DNA from: Apiospora phragmitis
Taxonomy: Eukaryota > Ascomycota > Sordariomycetes > Amphisphaeriales > Apiosporaceae
Reading direction: 5' to 3'
Assembly: GCA_038363925.1 (NCBI GenBank)
Contig: JAQQWL010000005.1
Coordinates: 1,984,001-2,048,000, forward strand
Length of the DNA stretch: 64,000 nt
The notes under the pieces were generated by a model, which was not told the origin of the DNA, searched no databases, and worked only from the letters and a program-made list of their open reading frames with translations. The stretch's first letter is position 1. Each line of letters opens with the position of its first letter. Both the position numbers and the translations under genes were made by a program. This document shows positions 32,087 to 46,000 of this stretch, one piece after another.

Positions 32087-34165
32087 ATGTCCTTCAACGG
32101 CGATTCTGCCAATAATGGCTGGGGCTCCAACGAGCCAGCCAATGCCGCCCCTGCCGGCGGCGCCTGGAGCACCGGCGATATGCAGGCTGCCCTGCCTGAG
32201 GTGGAGGAGACCAAGGCTGTTCCGCCCCCTTTGCCCTTCGAGCATCGCGATGCTGCCAAGTATGAGTGGGGAGAAGCCTACTCAGTACAACTACAACGAT
32301 GATAACACCGGAGAGTGGGGTGGCAATGCTCCGGTCTACCTCTTCGACGGTGATGAGGGTGACGTTGGACCCGAGTTCCCTGAGCTGGAGGAGGTTATCT
32401 TTGGCAAGCCTGAAGACCGCTCCAAGCCTGGCGATCAGTTTGACAAGTAAGTAGTGGAAAGCCTCGCTCATCCAGCCCCTCGCTAACCAGGATTAGGATT
32501 GCCCAAATCGAGGTCCAACAAGAGGGTATGACTCGTATCGTCCCTATCAAGACCTTTGAGACCGCTGGCCTGCACCCTGTAATGTTGAAGAACGTTCAGC
32601 TGTGCGGCTACAAGACTCCCACGCCCATTCAGCGTTATTGCATTCCTGCAATCAAGATGGGCCATGATGTCATTGCCATTGCCCAGACCGGTGAGTAGCC
32701 ACCTGAACACTATCTTGTTTGCCGCCTAACACTTTCTCAGGTTCCGGCAAGACCGCTGCCTATCTCCTGCCTATTCTCAACCATCTGATGGGCAAGGCTA
32801 AGAAGCTGGCCGCTCCTCGTCCCAGCCCTTCGGACATCCAGTCTGGCTGCGGACCTGTTCGAGCCGAGCCTCTGGTCCTGATCGTCGTTCCCACCCGCGA
32901 GCTCGCGGTTCAGATCTTCAATGAGGCCCGCAAGTTCTGCTACAGAACCATGCTCCGACCTTGTGTCGCCTACGGTGGTGGTCCTCTGCGCGACCAAATC
33001 TACCAGCTGGGAAAAGGATGTGATATCCTCATCGCATCCCCGGTCGTCTGATTGATCTCATGGAGCGTCCTAATGTCTTGACCTTGCGCCGCATCAAGTA
33101 CATGGTCATTGATGAGGCTGATGAGATGCTTCACCAGGACTGGGAGGCGGAGCTCGATAAGATTCTGAGCGGTGGTGGTAAGTAATCTTCGCTTCCAATT
33201 GGCAATTGTTTCATCTACTGACACCAAGCCAGAACAAGAGGAGGGTAACGTCAAATACATGCTCTTCTCTGCCACTTTCCCTGCTGCTGTTCGCAAGCTC
33301 GCCAAGACTCACCTTGCTGAGTCGCATGTTCGAGTCCGCGTCGGCCGAATTGGATCCACCCATGAGAACATCAAGCAAGACATCATCTGGGTTGATCACA
33401 CTATGAAGAAGACGGCCATTGCAGATCTTCTCTTCGACCTTGAGCCCGGCCGAACCATCATCTTCGTCAACAACAAGCGCACTGCTGACGAGCTTGACGA
33501 CTATCTCTTCCACAAGCATCTGCCTGTCACCTCGATGCATGCCGACCGTACTCAGCGTGAGCGTGAGGACTCCATGCGCGCTTTCCGAAGTGGAAAGGCC
33601 CCCATCATGGTCACCACCGGTGTTTCTGCCCGTGGCATTGATGTGAAGAACATCCGTCATGTCATCAACTATGACCTGCCCAGTGCTGACCATGGTGGCA
33701 TCACTGAGTACACTCACAGAATTGGTAAGTTGGATGAGATTTATATTGGTACATGACCATGCGCTAACAACATCAGGTCGAACTGGCCGTATTGGCAACC
33801 GGGGCACTGCTTTCTCGTTCTACACTGATCGTGATGAGCCCATGGCTGAACAGCTGACCTTCGGTCTGCTCGAGATGAAACAGGAGATCCCTGACTTCCT
33901 CCAGCAGTATGTTCCCGAGGGCGGTGATGAAGCTGTCAAGAACATCAAGTTCGATTATGACTCTGATGAGATCGACGATGCGCCCCTTGGTGGATCTGGT
34001 GGTGGCGGTGATGACGGTGCTTGGGGCGCCGCTGATGATGTCCCTGGCGACAACGCTTGGGGTGGTGGCGGTGAGTCGGCCGCCACTGGAGGTGACGATA
34101 GCTGGGGAAGCGGTGGTGACTCGTTTGGAGGTGGTGCCTCGAATGAGGCTGCTTCTGCTTGGTAA
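32087..34165 (+). CDS. DEAD-box RNA helicase, Vasa/Ded1-like (two apparent frameshifts)
   Basis: ATP-dependent RNA helicase of the DDX3/DDX4 group, probably cytoplasmic and acting in translation or mRNP remodelling. Five exons: 32087-32446, 32497-32690, 32741-33177, 33233-33724, 33777-34165, introns 50-56 bp. Motifs in order: Q motif (GYKTPTPIQ), motif I AQTGSGKT split by an intron, PTRELA, DEAD (VIDEADEML), SAT (LFSATFP), ARGID, and HRIGRTGRIG split by an intron. The Gly/Trp/Asp-rich tail (GGGGDDGAWG) and the N-terminus MSFNGDSANNGW differ from canonical Ded1, so I call it the Vasa-like paralogue. Frame breaks: at 32268-32271 a run of four G where six would give YEWGEKPTQYNYN, and at 33038-33041 four C where five would give ASPGRLIDLME. 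Corrected length is about 624 residues. Both breaks fit homopolymer undercalls. Confidence 0.93.
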
Positions 34166-37100
34166 ACGACACCTCTTGATGCTGCGGACAAAGCGCAAAC
34201 ACCAATGCCATGAAGGCAAATCGGTCTATGCGGTTTTTGAGACAGAATTGGCTTGATCTCCCTATTCCTGGAATTGAGAGAAATCACGAGTCTAAAATGG
34301 TTCGTACTTTTCTCGCAGGGGTATCATCATCACGATCATGAATGGTATTGTTGAGGCGTCACATACTGCTTCTAGATAGGATGATCATCTTAGATAGGCC
34401 GAGATATGGCAATTCTCATCTCTGGACTAAGACACCCGCCTACGTGATATGTGATATTCTTGGGACTTGACTAATATCTGGATGAGATCCGTTTCCATAC
34501 ACATCAGCACAATCCTCTTGTGCTTTATTGACCAATTTGACCTGGATCTGTTTACTTCGCAGGAGATAAAACGCCGGAAAAAACCGCAATGGTAGCGTTT
34601 TCATCGACCATCACAACAGCCTATCTTACCATGTATCTCAACACGGGTGAATGGTGTCTCCTTCCAGTCATGGTGGTATCCAGGGGTCACCACCGAGGCG
34701 CCTTGACACGTGCCTCGTACAACACCAGAGAGAGCCAGCCGAACGGGTTAACTCTTGTTCGCCCGAGAAGGCAAGTTTACTACCTACGATCAGGATGATA
34801 CGATTACACACGTATGTTTATTACGAGCAGGGCACTGAGCGTGGCCACTGCTTAAAGACGAAATGACCGGCGTGTACAATCCAGCACGAAAATCACTTTG
34901 TTTACGATGACTTGATTGTGCACATGACGCTGCACATAACCGGGCTTATGTTACCAGCACAGCATTGGTATAGTAGCAGCTACCGCTCAGGTACGAAGGG
35001 GAACAGTATTTCTTCGTTTGAAGCAGCGGCGACAGCAGCAGCAGCAATCTAAAGATTACGTCTTACCCTAGCCACAGCAAGAACACGTAGAAATTGCCTA
35101 ATCTCAGCACCATTCCATACCAGCCATCCAGCCGAGAACCTAACAACACAGCGCACCAGCCACCAACAAGCTCACGAAAGTATCATGGGGACACTGCTCC
35201 TTATTCGTCTCGCCGCCGCCGCCCTAGATGTGATTCACTCGGGAGTATCTATCTGCCGCCAGAAGAACGACCCGTCTTCTCTGCCAGAGTGAGTAATACG
35301 GCAGAGTGGCCATGATGCGGACACGGACATGGACATGAACGGTGTGGAGTATCTGCTCCCTGCTGGGAATATGTCTGTTTGGTAAGCCTTAACTCACCTG
35401 CTTACGCGTGTACCTTCCTCTAGACCAGAGAGAGAGAGTCATACCGAAGGGTCCGGGATAGAAAATACAATCTACCCGTCTCGGAGAGATGACGGAAAAC
35501 CTCGAAAGGAGTGATTCACTATGAATCATCGATTTCCCGTGTCCAGTTATCGTCGCCTTCCGGAGAGAAGCCGCTAGAGACCAGTCATTCAGCTTACGAG
35601 TAGCAGTGTACGAAAGCCGCCAACCCGAGCTTTTCTTCTGGAAAGGTCAGACCGGGGGGAAGAAGCCGAAGGCAACACGCAGTCCGTGTTTCTCTCGAGT
35701 CACTATGGCAAAGCTCACGGGGACACTACTTACCTAAGGGGTAGGTAATCGCGATCCAGAGACTGGAGCAATACAACTCCATCTTACCTTGGCCTGCTTC
35801 GCAGAGGGCGGGAACGGGAGGGGGGAAGCACTCCGAAGCAGACTTGGACATGTCACAAGGGGGGTGGGTGTTGTTCATCAACGCTTGGCTGAAAGAGCAA
35901 CACCCTGATATCCTTCATTTTTTACGTGTGTATGTGTAATAGGATAGATACAACTCCATGATGTGTACACATCCTAAGAAGACCTTTTCTTGACGGCGGT
36001 GGCCGAACGAACACCAGCCAGACAGCGAGCAAGCCGCCCCCCTTCCACATCCAAGAAGTAGAGAGACACAAAGACTCGAGAGAAGTGTCTATCTCACGAC
36101 CTGAAGTAAAAGGTAATAGTAACCTACATGTACTTACCTGCCCTACCGAATGTAAGGTCGCTTACCTAACCATCACTAATAGCAAAGCACGTATCAGATA
36201 GATAGGTCTTAGCCCAACAACTCATAACAAATACGTCCGTTTGCCTGTATCGTCATCATTCACAACCTAGGCCAGGCAGGATAGGCAGGAAGCCATCGCC
36301 ACCCATCAGCGACCACGTACGTACCTGAGAGAGATAGGGAGAGAGGGGCCCCGTTGATCCGGCGACGACATCTAATAAATCCGTTGTCGTGGTTATGATC
36401 AATGATGAGAGGGGGGTCACCGAGCCAGGCCCCCGTCCCTCCTCCACATTGATGAGAAGCATGGATGACAGCGGTCAAAGTACCGATCGTGAAATCTAGC
36501 CCGTGGTCCGCGGGTAAAAAATTCACGATAGGAACCAACACTAAAAGGAAGACGTACACTTACACGTTATGAAACTAGCAGAAAATGGGGGTCATGCGTT
36601 GCCTAAAATGGCAATTTGCCATGGCGCGGTAAAATTGTAGCTCGTAGCGAACCAAGCAAGCATAGACGATAGGCTGCGGCAGGGGTTGTCGGTGCCAAAG
36701 AGGATGAGTGAGGTGTGGGGGGAAAAAAAGACCCGCGATGACTCACCTGGCCGGAGAGCTGTGTCACAGCAAGGGGCAGCAGAGGGAGGGGGGGAGGGGA
36801 AGGGGAAAACCAGGTTCGATAGTTTCCAAGGTAGGGAAAGCAATGGCTTCTTTCTTTCTTTCTTTCCATTTCGGTTCATCTTCCGTCAAAACAGGTGTTG
36901 GATCTTCTCGTATCTCATCTGTTCAGAGATATATATATATATATATATTTCTCTCTCTCTATATGCGCAGTCAGCCCGAAACACTCAATCAGCAACTATG
37001 TATAACAATACGAAAATGTCGAATCATGAAAAAGATCAAGGTAAACCTGCTTGTTGTTGGCCGGCTGTCATTCGAAGCCTTTTTTGAAATTGTAATACTA

Positions 37101-37822
37101 TCTTATCTGCGAGGTTGGGTATTCTCTCTCCAGGCCTGCTCAAGTTTCTTTGTCCTTGCAAGCTTTTCGATCATCGTAATCGCAACACCTTTTCAGGCCA
37201 GATAGACACTATGTATGTATGTGCTTTTTGTTTTGCTCGATTCGACAGCGTCGTGGACCTGGACTGCATCCGCTTTTCGACGGGCCGCATGCCATGCCAC
37301 TCTTGGTCGTTTCGCAGCTTTTGACCGTGGCCACTGAATACCAAATGGTAGAACTCCGAGTAATGCTGCGAAGGCTCAAGGCGTCAAAACCCGACTGCCT
37401 TGTCAGGTTCCTCAGGCTTTTCGCCCGGTCTTTGCCCCAGACCATATCCATCCATTATTCCGAAATGTAAAAAGACTTGTGTGAATATGCTCCAAAACAC
37501 CGTGACTTCGGTAAAAAGTTCAAGCTCTCTCTCTCATACTCTCTCAATCGTACACGTACAACCACTACCCCTTCACCAAGCAGTCCCCAATGCCCGACTG
37601 ATCCTGGAAATGCATGCAAGACAACAAACACCCTTTTCTCCCTCTGCTTAGCCGCCATCTAATCTCTATTAAACTAGATGTCTTCCAAGTTGGTATCAAG
37701 TCTCCGCGCCCATCTCAACCCATCTCTCAACAAAGGAAATATATGGTTATTGTCACAAGCAGCTGGGAATGTCGTTCTGTAGCGAGAGTGTTCCTCAAGA
37801 GAAGATGACAGTACTCTCTCTC
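34166..37822. other. 3.7-kb convergent intergenic region
   Basis: Between the 3' ends of the helicase and the cyclin gene. A small palindrome (TTACCTA...TAGGTAA) lies at 35730-35748, and an AT dinucleotide run followed by a CT run at 36929-36960. ORFs (up to 165 codons) are compositionally odd and cross the microsatellites. No gene recognised. Confidence 0.55.
36929..36960. repeat. Compound (AT)n-(CT)n microsatellite
   Basis: About ten AT units followed directly by about five CT units. Simple repeat in the non-coding stretch between the helicase and cyclin genes. Confidence 0.9.
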
Positions 37823-39931
37823 CTAATTAAGGATGCCGTCCCACATGCCAGGCCCGCCTGCTCCACCAGCGGCTGGGTGGAGTGAGGGGATGGAATAGGA
37901 CGTCGGGACGTCGGAGGCGTAGCAGACTCGCTTTCGGCCAGTCAATTGTGTGTTTTGGCTGGGCATCGCATTTCCAGACCACTCTCTCGAATCGCTTGAG
38001 TGCTGCTGACTGCACAACAGCTCGCGCACATTCTCCTGGAGAGAATTGTCGATTGACAAGGGTCTGCTCCGCTTGGAACCAACCCTGTGGGTGCGATGGT
38101 AGTTATGTAGTTCTTGAAGAGCGCGAGCAGCATCGGCCGCATCGTCTGCTTCGCAACTTGTACGTGCCAATGGTGTATCTAGTGACATGTCCAACAAGTC
38201 CTTACCCATGGGCCCAGTATAGGACTCGGGTGAGGACGAGAGGCAGTTTTCTTCGTAATCTTCGGGAACCGAGGCAATGGCCGGCCTCGCGCTGTATCTC
38301 TCATTGCACATCTTCGCGTACCGGCATCGCGCCTGAACATCCAATTTGGTGGACGGCGCGTTGACCAACGACGAAGCTGATGAGATGGAAGATGAGCGCG
38401 AAGTACGTGACGAATCCGAAATCATCGACTCTGGTGAAGAAGCAGTAGAGATAGAATTGGCAAGAGAAGAGCGTCGCATGGCGCAGTAGCCCTGGGGTGA
38501 GGTTCCCATCGTGGCAGGCCACCGGTCCAAGGTCTGTGCGGCGCAAACGTTCGAGACTTGAGCCATGGCAAAGCCCATGGAGCCCCTTCCGCCAAGAAGA
38601 CAAGAAGCAGCATTCACAGCGGGAGTGCTGAAACCCGTCATCTGCGGAGTGAGACGTGGAGTAGGCAAAAGCCCAAGAGCCGGGGCATGGTGGCCAGAAG
38701 CATACACAGTGGCAGGCGACGGTTCCATGATCATGGGCGTTTGATAGTTCTTGGGGGTCGGCGTAGCCTCGTTGGATTCGCAGCCAAAGGCAGCGGCGCG
38801 TTCGCGCGGAGCTGGGAAGACAGACCCGGGCGAGACGGGAGACATTTCCTGACGAGCTGGGATGTGCATAGACATGGAAGGCAGGAGCCCTTCGATGTTG
38901 TCCAATCCAGGGTTCAATCTCAGAATGAGATTTTTCCAGTCCTGGACCTCCCGCTCATGTACTTGCGGATGCAAGGCACCTGGTGAAGGAGGCTGCGACG
39001 GAATGTACTTCAACACGATTTCGGTCCATCGTTGAAAGACATCGTCGGTTATGTGGAGTTTCCAGTTGACCGCGAGCAGGAACGCCATCTCGTTTTGGTT
39101 GATTTCTTGGGTGACCAGTCCCGAGATCTTGCTCCAAGCTCGTGCAGAGTAGTTGCGATCTTGCAAGTACTTTGAGGCCAGGATCAAGGCAGCCAGGAAC
39201 ATACGACGACCACATTGCAGGACCCTGCTGGCGTGGATATCGTTCGGTTGTTCCATGGTGAAGTCGTGCTTAGGTACGTGGGGTTTGATTAGTATCAGGT
39301 AATACAAGGCTACCTGCAGGGTAGAATAACTCGTGCGAGATCGGCGAAGAGTTTCTTGGATGAAAGTCCGCAGAGGTAACACGGCCTTGCTTCCCATCTC
39401 AGCTCGGTAGACCACTGAGGACAGTGGCCATATAGCCTCCACGATTTGTGTCGATGAATCTATAGTTGATGTTGAGCGGGAGTCCCCAGGGAACAGTATC
39501 AGAGTTTCGAGTCATGGCTTACCAACGAGGTTATCGACAAAGTTGACCTTTCGATCGTTTTGGCGCACGAGAACAGGAGGGCATCCAGGCCTGTTTGAGG
39601 TCCGCCTAGGGTTCTGGCGAGGCTCCTGAGGAACTTCAATCTTGAGCTGCGGTTGTTGCGCCTGTTTCACCCAAGAAGTAGTGATTTGCGCCTGGCTAAT
39701 AGACGCTTGCGAGTTGCAATAAGAGTCGCATGGCTCAGACGCGTCGGAGGTAGGAGCAGTAATAGAGGTATCATCGGAATGTTGAGAGGAGGCATCGGAC
39801 CATACCGAAGCCGAGGAGGAGGAAGCCGAGGAGGCTAATGAGGAGTTGTAAGGCCCATGGTGGAGGGACTTGATGAAGGCCAGCGAATCATTATCGCTGC
39901 ACATCATCTTGAAGGTGGTGGAGGGTGACAC
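37823..39931 (-). CDS. Pcl/Pho80-type cyclin, G1 class
   Basis: Cyclin partner of a Pho85-like kinase; in yeasts such Pcl1/2-type cyclins act at G1/S, polarity and morphogenesis. Exon 1 (39523-39931) encodes a Ser-rich N-terminus and ends VNFVDNLV. A 63-bp intron (39460-39522) joins to exon 2 (37823-39459), DSSTQIVEAIWPLSS. About 681 residues, frame intact. The cyclin fold follows the junction: LRTFIQETLRRSRTSYSTLQ, then MFLAALILASKYLQDRNYS and the conserved WSKISGLVTQEINQNEMAFL with LAVNWKLHI. Beyond about residue 290 the protein is a long disordered tail rich in Ser, Pro and Thr with many S/TP sites, likely kinase targets. The start may be Met-39931 or MMCSDND at 39907. Its upstream side is exceptionally long (10 kb to the next gene). 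Confidence 0.9.
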
Positions 39932-42900
39932 GAAGGGGATCTACCTCCAGCCGCCGTTAACCGCAGAGTCAACCGTAAGTCTAGAATAGGTCGTGGATTT
40001 CTATCGACGGGGGGATCTCTCGACAGCGCGCAAAAGGGCTGTCAAGAAACAAAATCGAAGAAGTATCGGGTATTAGAACAGGGCGTTCGTAACCGAGTAT
40101 ACACGAGCGATCAGACCGGAGGACGAGGCGGAACGGGCGACTGGAGTGGAATAAAACGTTTGCGCAAGAATCATCGTGTGGTCGTGGTGATTCGACTACA
40201 AGATCATAAGTCGAGGTAACGGGGTAGAGGTAGAAGAACCGCTAGAAACGCATCAAGCTTTCTAGCCAGCTGTCTTCTCCCAAAGCCCACGATATCACCA
40301 AAGGGGAGTGGATGGAACCGAGGGTGCGAAGTTCGAGACAGGTAGTATCAGGTTGTGTATGTGCAATGCGGTTGCGATTATTGGTGACGTCGGAATGCAG
40401 GCGCGTTGGTATGCACAAATGAGATTATGCAAGGTACAGTAACGGCGACCACTCAAAGTCCACTGGAGGACATATATGCGGCTTAGAGTTGGAGTGGAGG
40501 GGGGTGACGAGATCGGAGAACCCTTATAGACCCAAGGGCGCTCGAGGCAGCGGCGATGGCAAATAGCTGAGCGGAGTCGGACTATGAGTCGTCGCGTGAA
40601 AGAGAGTTGGCTACCTTGGCTTTGTGTAAGCTGAAGGGGGGGGGGGCAAACCAAAGCGTTAGTTATCTAATGACCAGGTACCATATCAGAGGAGGGACAG
40701 GGTTAGGTGGGTGAATGAGTAAATGAGCGTGAATGACACGGATTGCGTGCTGTAATGGTGGTGGTGTATTGAATGATTGCACGAGGCGAATGTGGCAGAG
40801 CAGTCTGCAGCCTGGCTCCGTCGCTTGGGTACTATTATTCGATGACTCTTCTGGGCTAGGTGGCGAAGACCTGCTTAGATGGGCCTAAAGGAGGACTGAC
40901 TACCTGCAAGGATGGCGCTTTTGGAGTAGGCAGGCTGGGCTGAAACTTGGGCATGGGCATTGGCTTAGGCAGCTTGGGGTGGGTTGGCTAGCCTTGGCTC
41001 TGTTTTCCCTCTGCTGCTGGGAGGACAGAGAATGGAGGAGGGGAATGGGGGGAGGCAATGATGACTGTAAAACACGACAAGGATGTTGCGGGTGGATGTG
41101 GGAGTGGCTCATTGAGTCTCTCAAACCGACTTCTCCAGCAGCCAGGTGCCAGATTCGTTCAGGGTGGGGACCGGGAAATGGGAGGCAACAGTGCTGAAGG
41201 CGAAGCTTGGGTACAAAGGAGGGTGGGGCAGGTGCCTACCAGTTGGCAAAATTAGACGTAAACGGCGGTACTTCCAAGACGGACGGCACGTATGCACGTA
41301 TGGAAGCCTGAAAGCGGATATCGATCGGCCGGGGTGGCAGTGGCAATGGTGGAAAAAGAGAAGATGACGGATGACCTGTGAGTCGGCGTATTGTTCTTGA
41401 TCGTGCTTCCTTCGCGACGGAAGAAACAAAGGAAGCCCGGTGGTGGATAGTGCCAAGGGGGGGAGTAGTAGGTATACGTGACTGATTAGAAGCTTTTAGG
41501 TGGTGAAAAAGATGACGAGGACGGCTAATGATTCTCTGAGTAACACGGCCAGGCGTTGCGTGGAATGCTTTTTCTTTCGTATGTTGGCCTCGACTCGGGT
41601 GACTCTAGTCGGCGGCGAAAAGCGATGAGAATATACCGTTCTTTTTTTGGATTGGGTATTTTATGTTTTAAAGGGTCTTTTTTTTCTTGTTTGGAAAAGG
41701 CGTTGGGTATAGGGATTATTCCTTTAGTCGCAAGAGTGCAAGTCAATGCCACCGACGAACCAGAGAAACAAGCACACTGCGATGTTGTGCGCGCGAAAGA
41801 GAGAGAGAATGCGGTTTTGCAGTAATAAAATGGCCCCCAACTTAGACACAAGCAAAGAAGTAGTGACAGGACACACACTTGGATGCTCGGGAACCGGAAA
41901 ACGAGAAATTGGAACGAGGGGGAGTATGGGGCAGAAAAATGAGTATATCAAAGCTGTAATAATGAGACCAGATTATACAGAATCGTCGTCGCACTTTAGC
42001 AGACTTAAAGTCAAGTCGCTGTGGTACTCTTCAGATCTTGGAATCGAACATTGCGGCGGCTTTGTTCGATAGAGAGAAGAAACGGGGGGTGCACGGCTGA
42101 GATGTGCCTTTGGGGTACTGGGCAGTTTTGAAGAATTGGGATAGCAGCACTGGCAGCACTGGAGACTCCGGCTGGCTTTGCGATGGCAGCAGCAAAGTGG
42201 GATTGCATTGGGGATTCGCTGTACTCTACGGTGTGTACTTGGCCATACATCCCAGAGAGTCAAGCACACTTCGATAACCTAAAACCCCATCTCCCGTGGT
42301 GTGCGAGTAGCGGCCTGTCGCTACACTTACTGCACTCTGGGGGCCGATGCTTGGGGGTTGTCCCAGTGACGATTTGGCAGGACGAGCGCTACGATTGGCC
42401 ACGGGCGTCGCCTGGTGGAGGGGGGAGAACACCCACGATGGGATTCTTGGAGAGGTCGAAGGGGGGTGACGCGCAAAGCCGGGGGGCTGGGCATAGCAGA
42501 GACCCCCTCTTCTTCTTCCGTGTTAGAGTCGCGGCTTGTACAGTTCACAAATCCAGTGGCTAGTTGCCCGAAACGGCCTGGTGGCCCGTACAACGACTCG
42601 CTGTCACTGGCTGGGCCATTGGCTGGCATGAGCACGACGAAATGCAGGTGGAATAAAAATGTCCAACAACTGTGTCATCTAAGCATCCCCTTCCAAGGAT
42701 GTCGTGGAGTGTCCACGGCGCCATCGACCAGACACCCCGGCTAGCGGCTACGGCTTTGGGCATAGCTTCAGCTGCAAGCGGGACCGAGAAGCCGGCCGAT
42801 GTGACCACAAGCGCAATTCGAGCGCATTCAGTGGTTGACAGTTGTTCGTTGTTGCCAGCAACGGCGATGGATGGAGATGAGATGAGGGTCGCGATGAAGA

Positions 42901-43052
42901 GTCATTCATCGTGACAATCTGGATTTTGCTATGCGCTCGATTGGGAGTTTGATAGGTGATTATCAGCTTCTCCACGCTTCCAAAATCAACTATACATACG
43001 CCCGCAATACCCTTCTGAGTATATCCACATGCAGCGTGGCAGGTCTGGCAAT

Positions 43053-43093
43053 CATACATACATACATACATACATACATACATACATACATAC
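43053..43093. repeat. (CATA)n tetranucleotide microsatellite
   Basis: About ten perfect CATA units in non-coding DNA. It is long enough to be length-polymorphic. Confidence 0.95.
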
Positions 43094-46000
43094 GGAAAAG
43101 CAATCTATGCAGGTGGTACCTTGCCTTGGTATTCGACCCTGACTATGGTGCTGAAACGATGAGGGAGCGAGATAACGCTGAAGAGAGGCGTGCACTATTC
43201 ACTCATATTGCAATACTGCCAGCCCCCGATTGCAAGACGCGCGCATATACTCACTGAATGCGGAATGGAGGCCCAGCCTTTGATAGACCTCAACTCTGCT
43301 GGCAGCCGGGTAAAGAACTGACTTGCTTGTACTACAAGCCTGTTCACTGGCCAGCCCATGTCTCGTAATAATATTGCCCAACAATCGCGATAATACCGTC
43401 AAGATACCTGAAGGTTTCTACTGCCGGAAGGCAATGCGGCTGGATGAAGGGCCTGGAAACGTCCAGATGGCAAATCTTTTCTCGTCATCGAACAAGATTG
43501 TCTCGATTGCTTGATCGTCGCCCCCTCTGGCCAAACTTCGCCAAGACCAGCAAATGCTCGTGTTACGATGCAGTGAAGGAACAATATTGCCATCGGGCCG
43601 TGCATCATAACCATATGTATTGTTTGGTGGCGATAGGCAGGTAGTGAGTCCAATGCAACGAAAGACCTGCCTGCCTTGCATCATCGGCATCAACTTTCGC
43701 CTTAGCTATCGTTCGCTCTCACACAATCTGTATAAGAATGAAGATGAGCATGAGAATAAGACTGAACAAAGTACTGTGCCATCACGATACTCGAAGCTCT
43801 ATCCGAAAGAGGCCTATTCGTACATTATCGATTGATAGCAATCTCCGTACAGGGTACCTAGGCTTTGTCCGTCTGTGGGGTATCTCGCAATCAATCGCAC
43901 TATATGATTGCGTCACCTCGTGATATGTCGGTACTTCATCTCCTTCACGAAGCTCTCGTATTCGTCACTTCATGTTATGTTTATGAGGACACTTATTACA
44001 TTTACCAGACTGCAATAAGAGTATGTAAATCGCAATCCTTGAAACAGTGAGCACTGCACAACTAGGTAATTCAACAGAACCACTTTCGATGATCTTGCCA
44101 TAATCAAGAAGCGGATCATACCATCAGAGCATTTTGCGAACTCTAAAGAGTGTACGCCCTCTCAAAATAACTTCATCGGTAAGGCATGAGGGAGGGATGA
44201 GGTATGGAATTGAGAGCTAAAAATGAACATGATATACCAAAAGTCGATCACGCTGGGAGCCAGTGGGAGAGTCCCCCTTGGCAGCCCGTCGTCCCTACTA
44301 CCAACCCACGACGACTCCGGCACTCCGAGTCTGCTGGGCTTTACTAGCACCCTTTCCGTAGCTCAACAACCAGCAAACGGACTCATTCATCTCGGTTGAT
44401 CGTATCATTTCTGGAAGAAGAAAGAAAAAAGGGGCATGTCAGGACTGACTCGGGAACTCCTGAGCCACCATCACATCTCAAACATATTCGCATGATCTCG
44501 GCGACGGTAAAAAAAGAATAGGCGCGACAGCGAGGTCGTATGTAGCAGAGTCGAGCACAGCCAACCGGAGCACAGAGGTTCCATTCCTCTCCGCCACTCG
44601 TCGCTACGCTACCAAACAGGTACCTGTTAGCCGACGAGTTGATCCGACAAGAGCGCAAGGGTGCGGTTTTTGCACGTACCGGTCTGAAGCGGTCGCCGTA
44701 GCAGTGTACATGCTCTGCAGGCCACACAGCACAGCGAGACTCAGAGGGCTAAGTAACACCGCACGCCATTCGCAATCTCTTGGGCGAAAGCCTTCTGCGT
44801 CACAGTTGCTTCTGGGTCGGCCGCACAGCACCTACCTCCGAGCCCAGCGAATAGGGGGTGCGCTGAAGGTAATGGGTTAATTTACTGATGGCTGCGCGAC
44901 TGCTTGCTGCTCATCGTCGCGATGAAGAGTCTGGTATTAATCTGCCTTAAGGGGTACAACCCGAGACGAACCGCGCCCGCGCCTGAATGGATCCTGACCT
45001 GTGTAAGTCAAGTCAGTCAACTAGACAATAGATGGACTGCTTCATGTTCGCGAACTTGTCTCTTCCAATGGAGAAGTGCATTTTTGGTTCGAGTTGCAAG
45101 TCCGCTAGACCGCATCTTTCTCACTTGACCATTCCCAGTCGTTAAAGCTGCCGCGGCCAAGTCGCACATGTCCAATGGACGCTATTTGTAAAGTTGTATC
45201 ATTCCCCGCTTCGAGCTCACATCACACACTCTCACTCACACACACACCTCTCTGTACTGGGGGCGCGGGCTTCGGAAGCAATGCTGCTTGCTGCAAGGTG
45301 GTATAGCCGTGCAGATGGGGAGGAAGGGCGTTGTGCAGTTGCAGACGCTTCCTGCAGGAGATAAGAAATTCGTAAAACACTCGAGTTTAGAAGACCCTCA
45401 GCCCCTTTAGGTCGCTGAGACAGACAAGACAACGACCGTGATCTTAGAATCAACTCCCGGCGGTATGTGAAGCGCAAATTCGTCTCATCCCTATTCTCGC
45501 AGCGTCACAGTCAACCAACCCCTCCTCCACGAGCGAGGCATGCATGCAATTCCGCACCGAGGAATGACAGGCCGTTGCTACCCCAGGGCGGACAGCTTGC
45601 TTAGCTCACAGTTGACAGCAATCTGCAATCCATAATTTGTCGGTGTTAAGATGGGGGGAGAACTGGATGCGGTCACCGCCCAGACTGACTGCTGGCTGTA
45701 CAGTATCCAGCGGTAACCTGGCCGCGTGTGTCCAGAAGTGTGACCTTCCGATAACTAATAGCAGGGGGGTACTATGCTATGCGGTCGACAACAAATCCTC
45801 GTTCCGGTTATTAGCCTCGCTTTTGCGGATGTAGATCAGGCAGGTATGGCCAATAAGCGCTGGCCTGATGGCTCGTTACAGCCCAAAATTTACACGTCCC
45901 ACGACGATGACTCAACCTCACCCCTCGATTAGTAGAGAAAGCGTGAGCTGCTTAGTTGGGGAAAAGGTGGTTCAGCAAGGCATCACGAGGTTACGTCTCA

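Noticed and set aside
1359..33041. Programmed ribosomal frameshifting as the cause of the frame breaks
   Set aside because: The sites share no slippery heptamer or following structure, differ in direction and size, and lie in families not known to use frameshifting.
36686..37205. Overlapping ORFs of 133 and 165 codons
   Set aside because: They run through the AT/CT microsatellite and purine-rich repeats.
43053..43093. CATA repeat as a telomeric or CRISPR-like array
   Set aside because: Uninterrupted tetranucleotide with no spacers; the unit is not a fungal telomere repeat.
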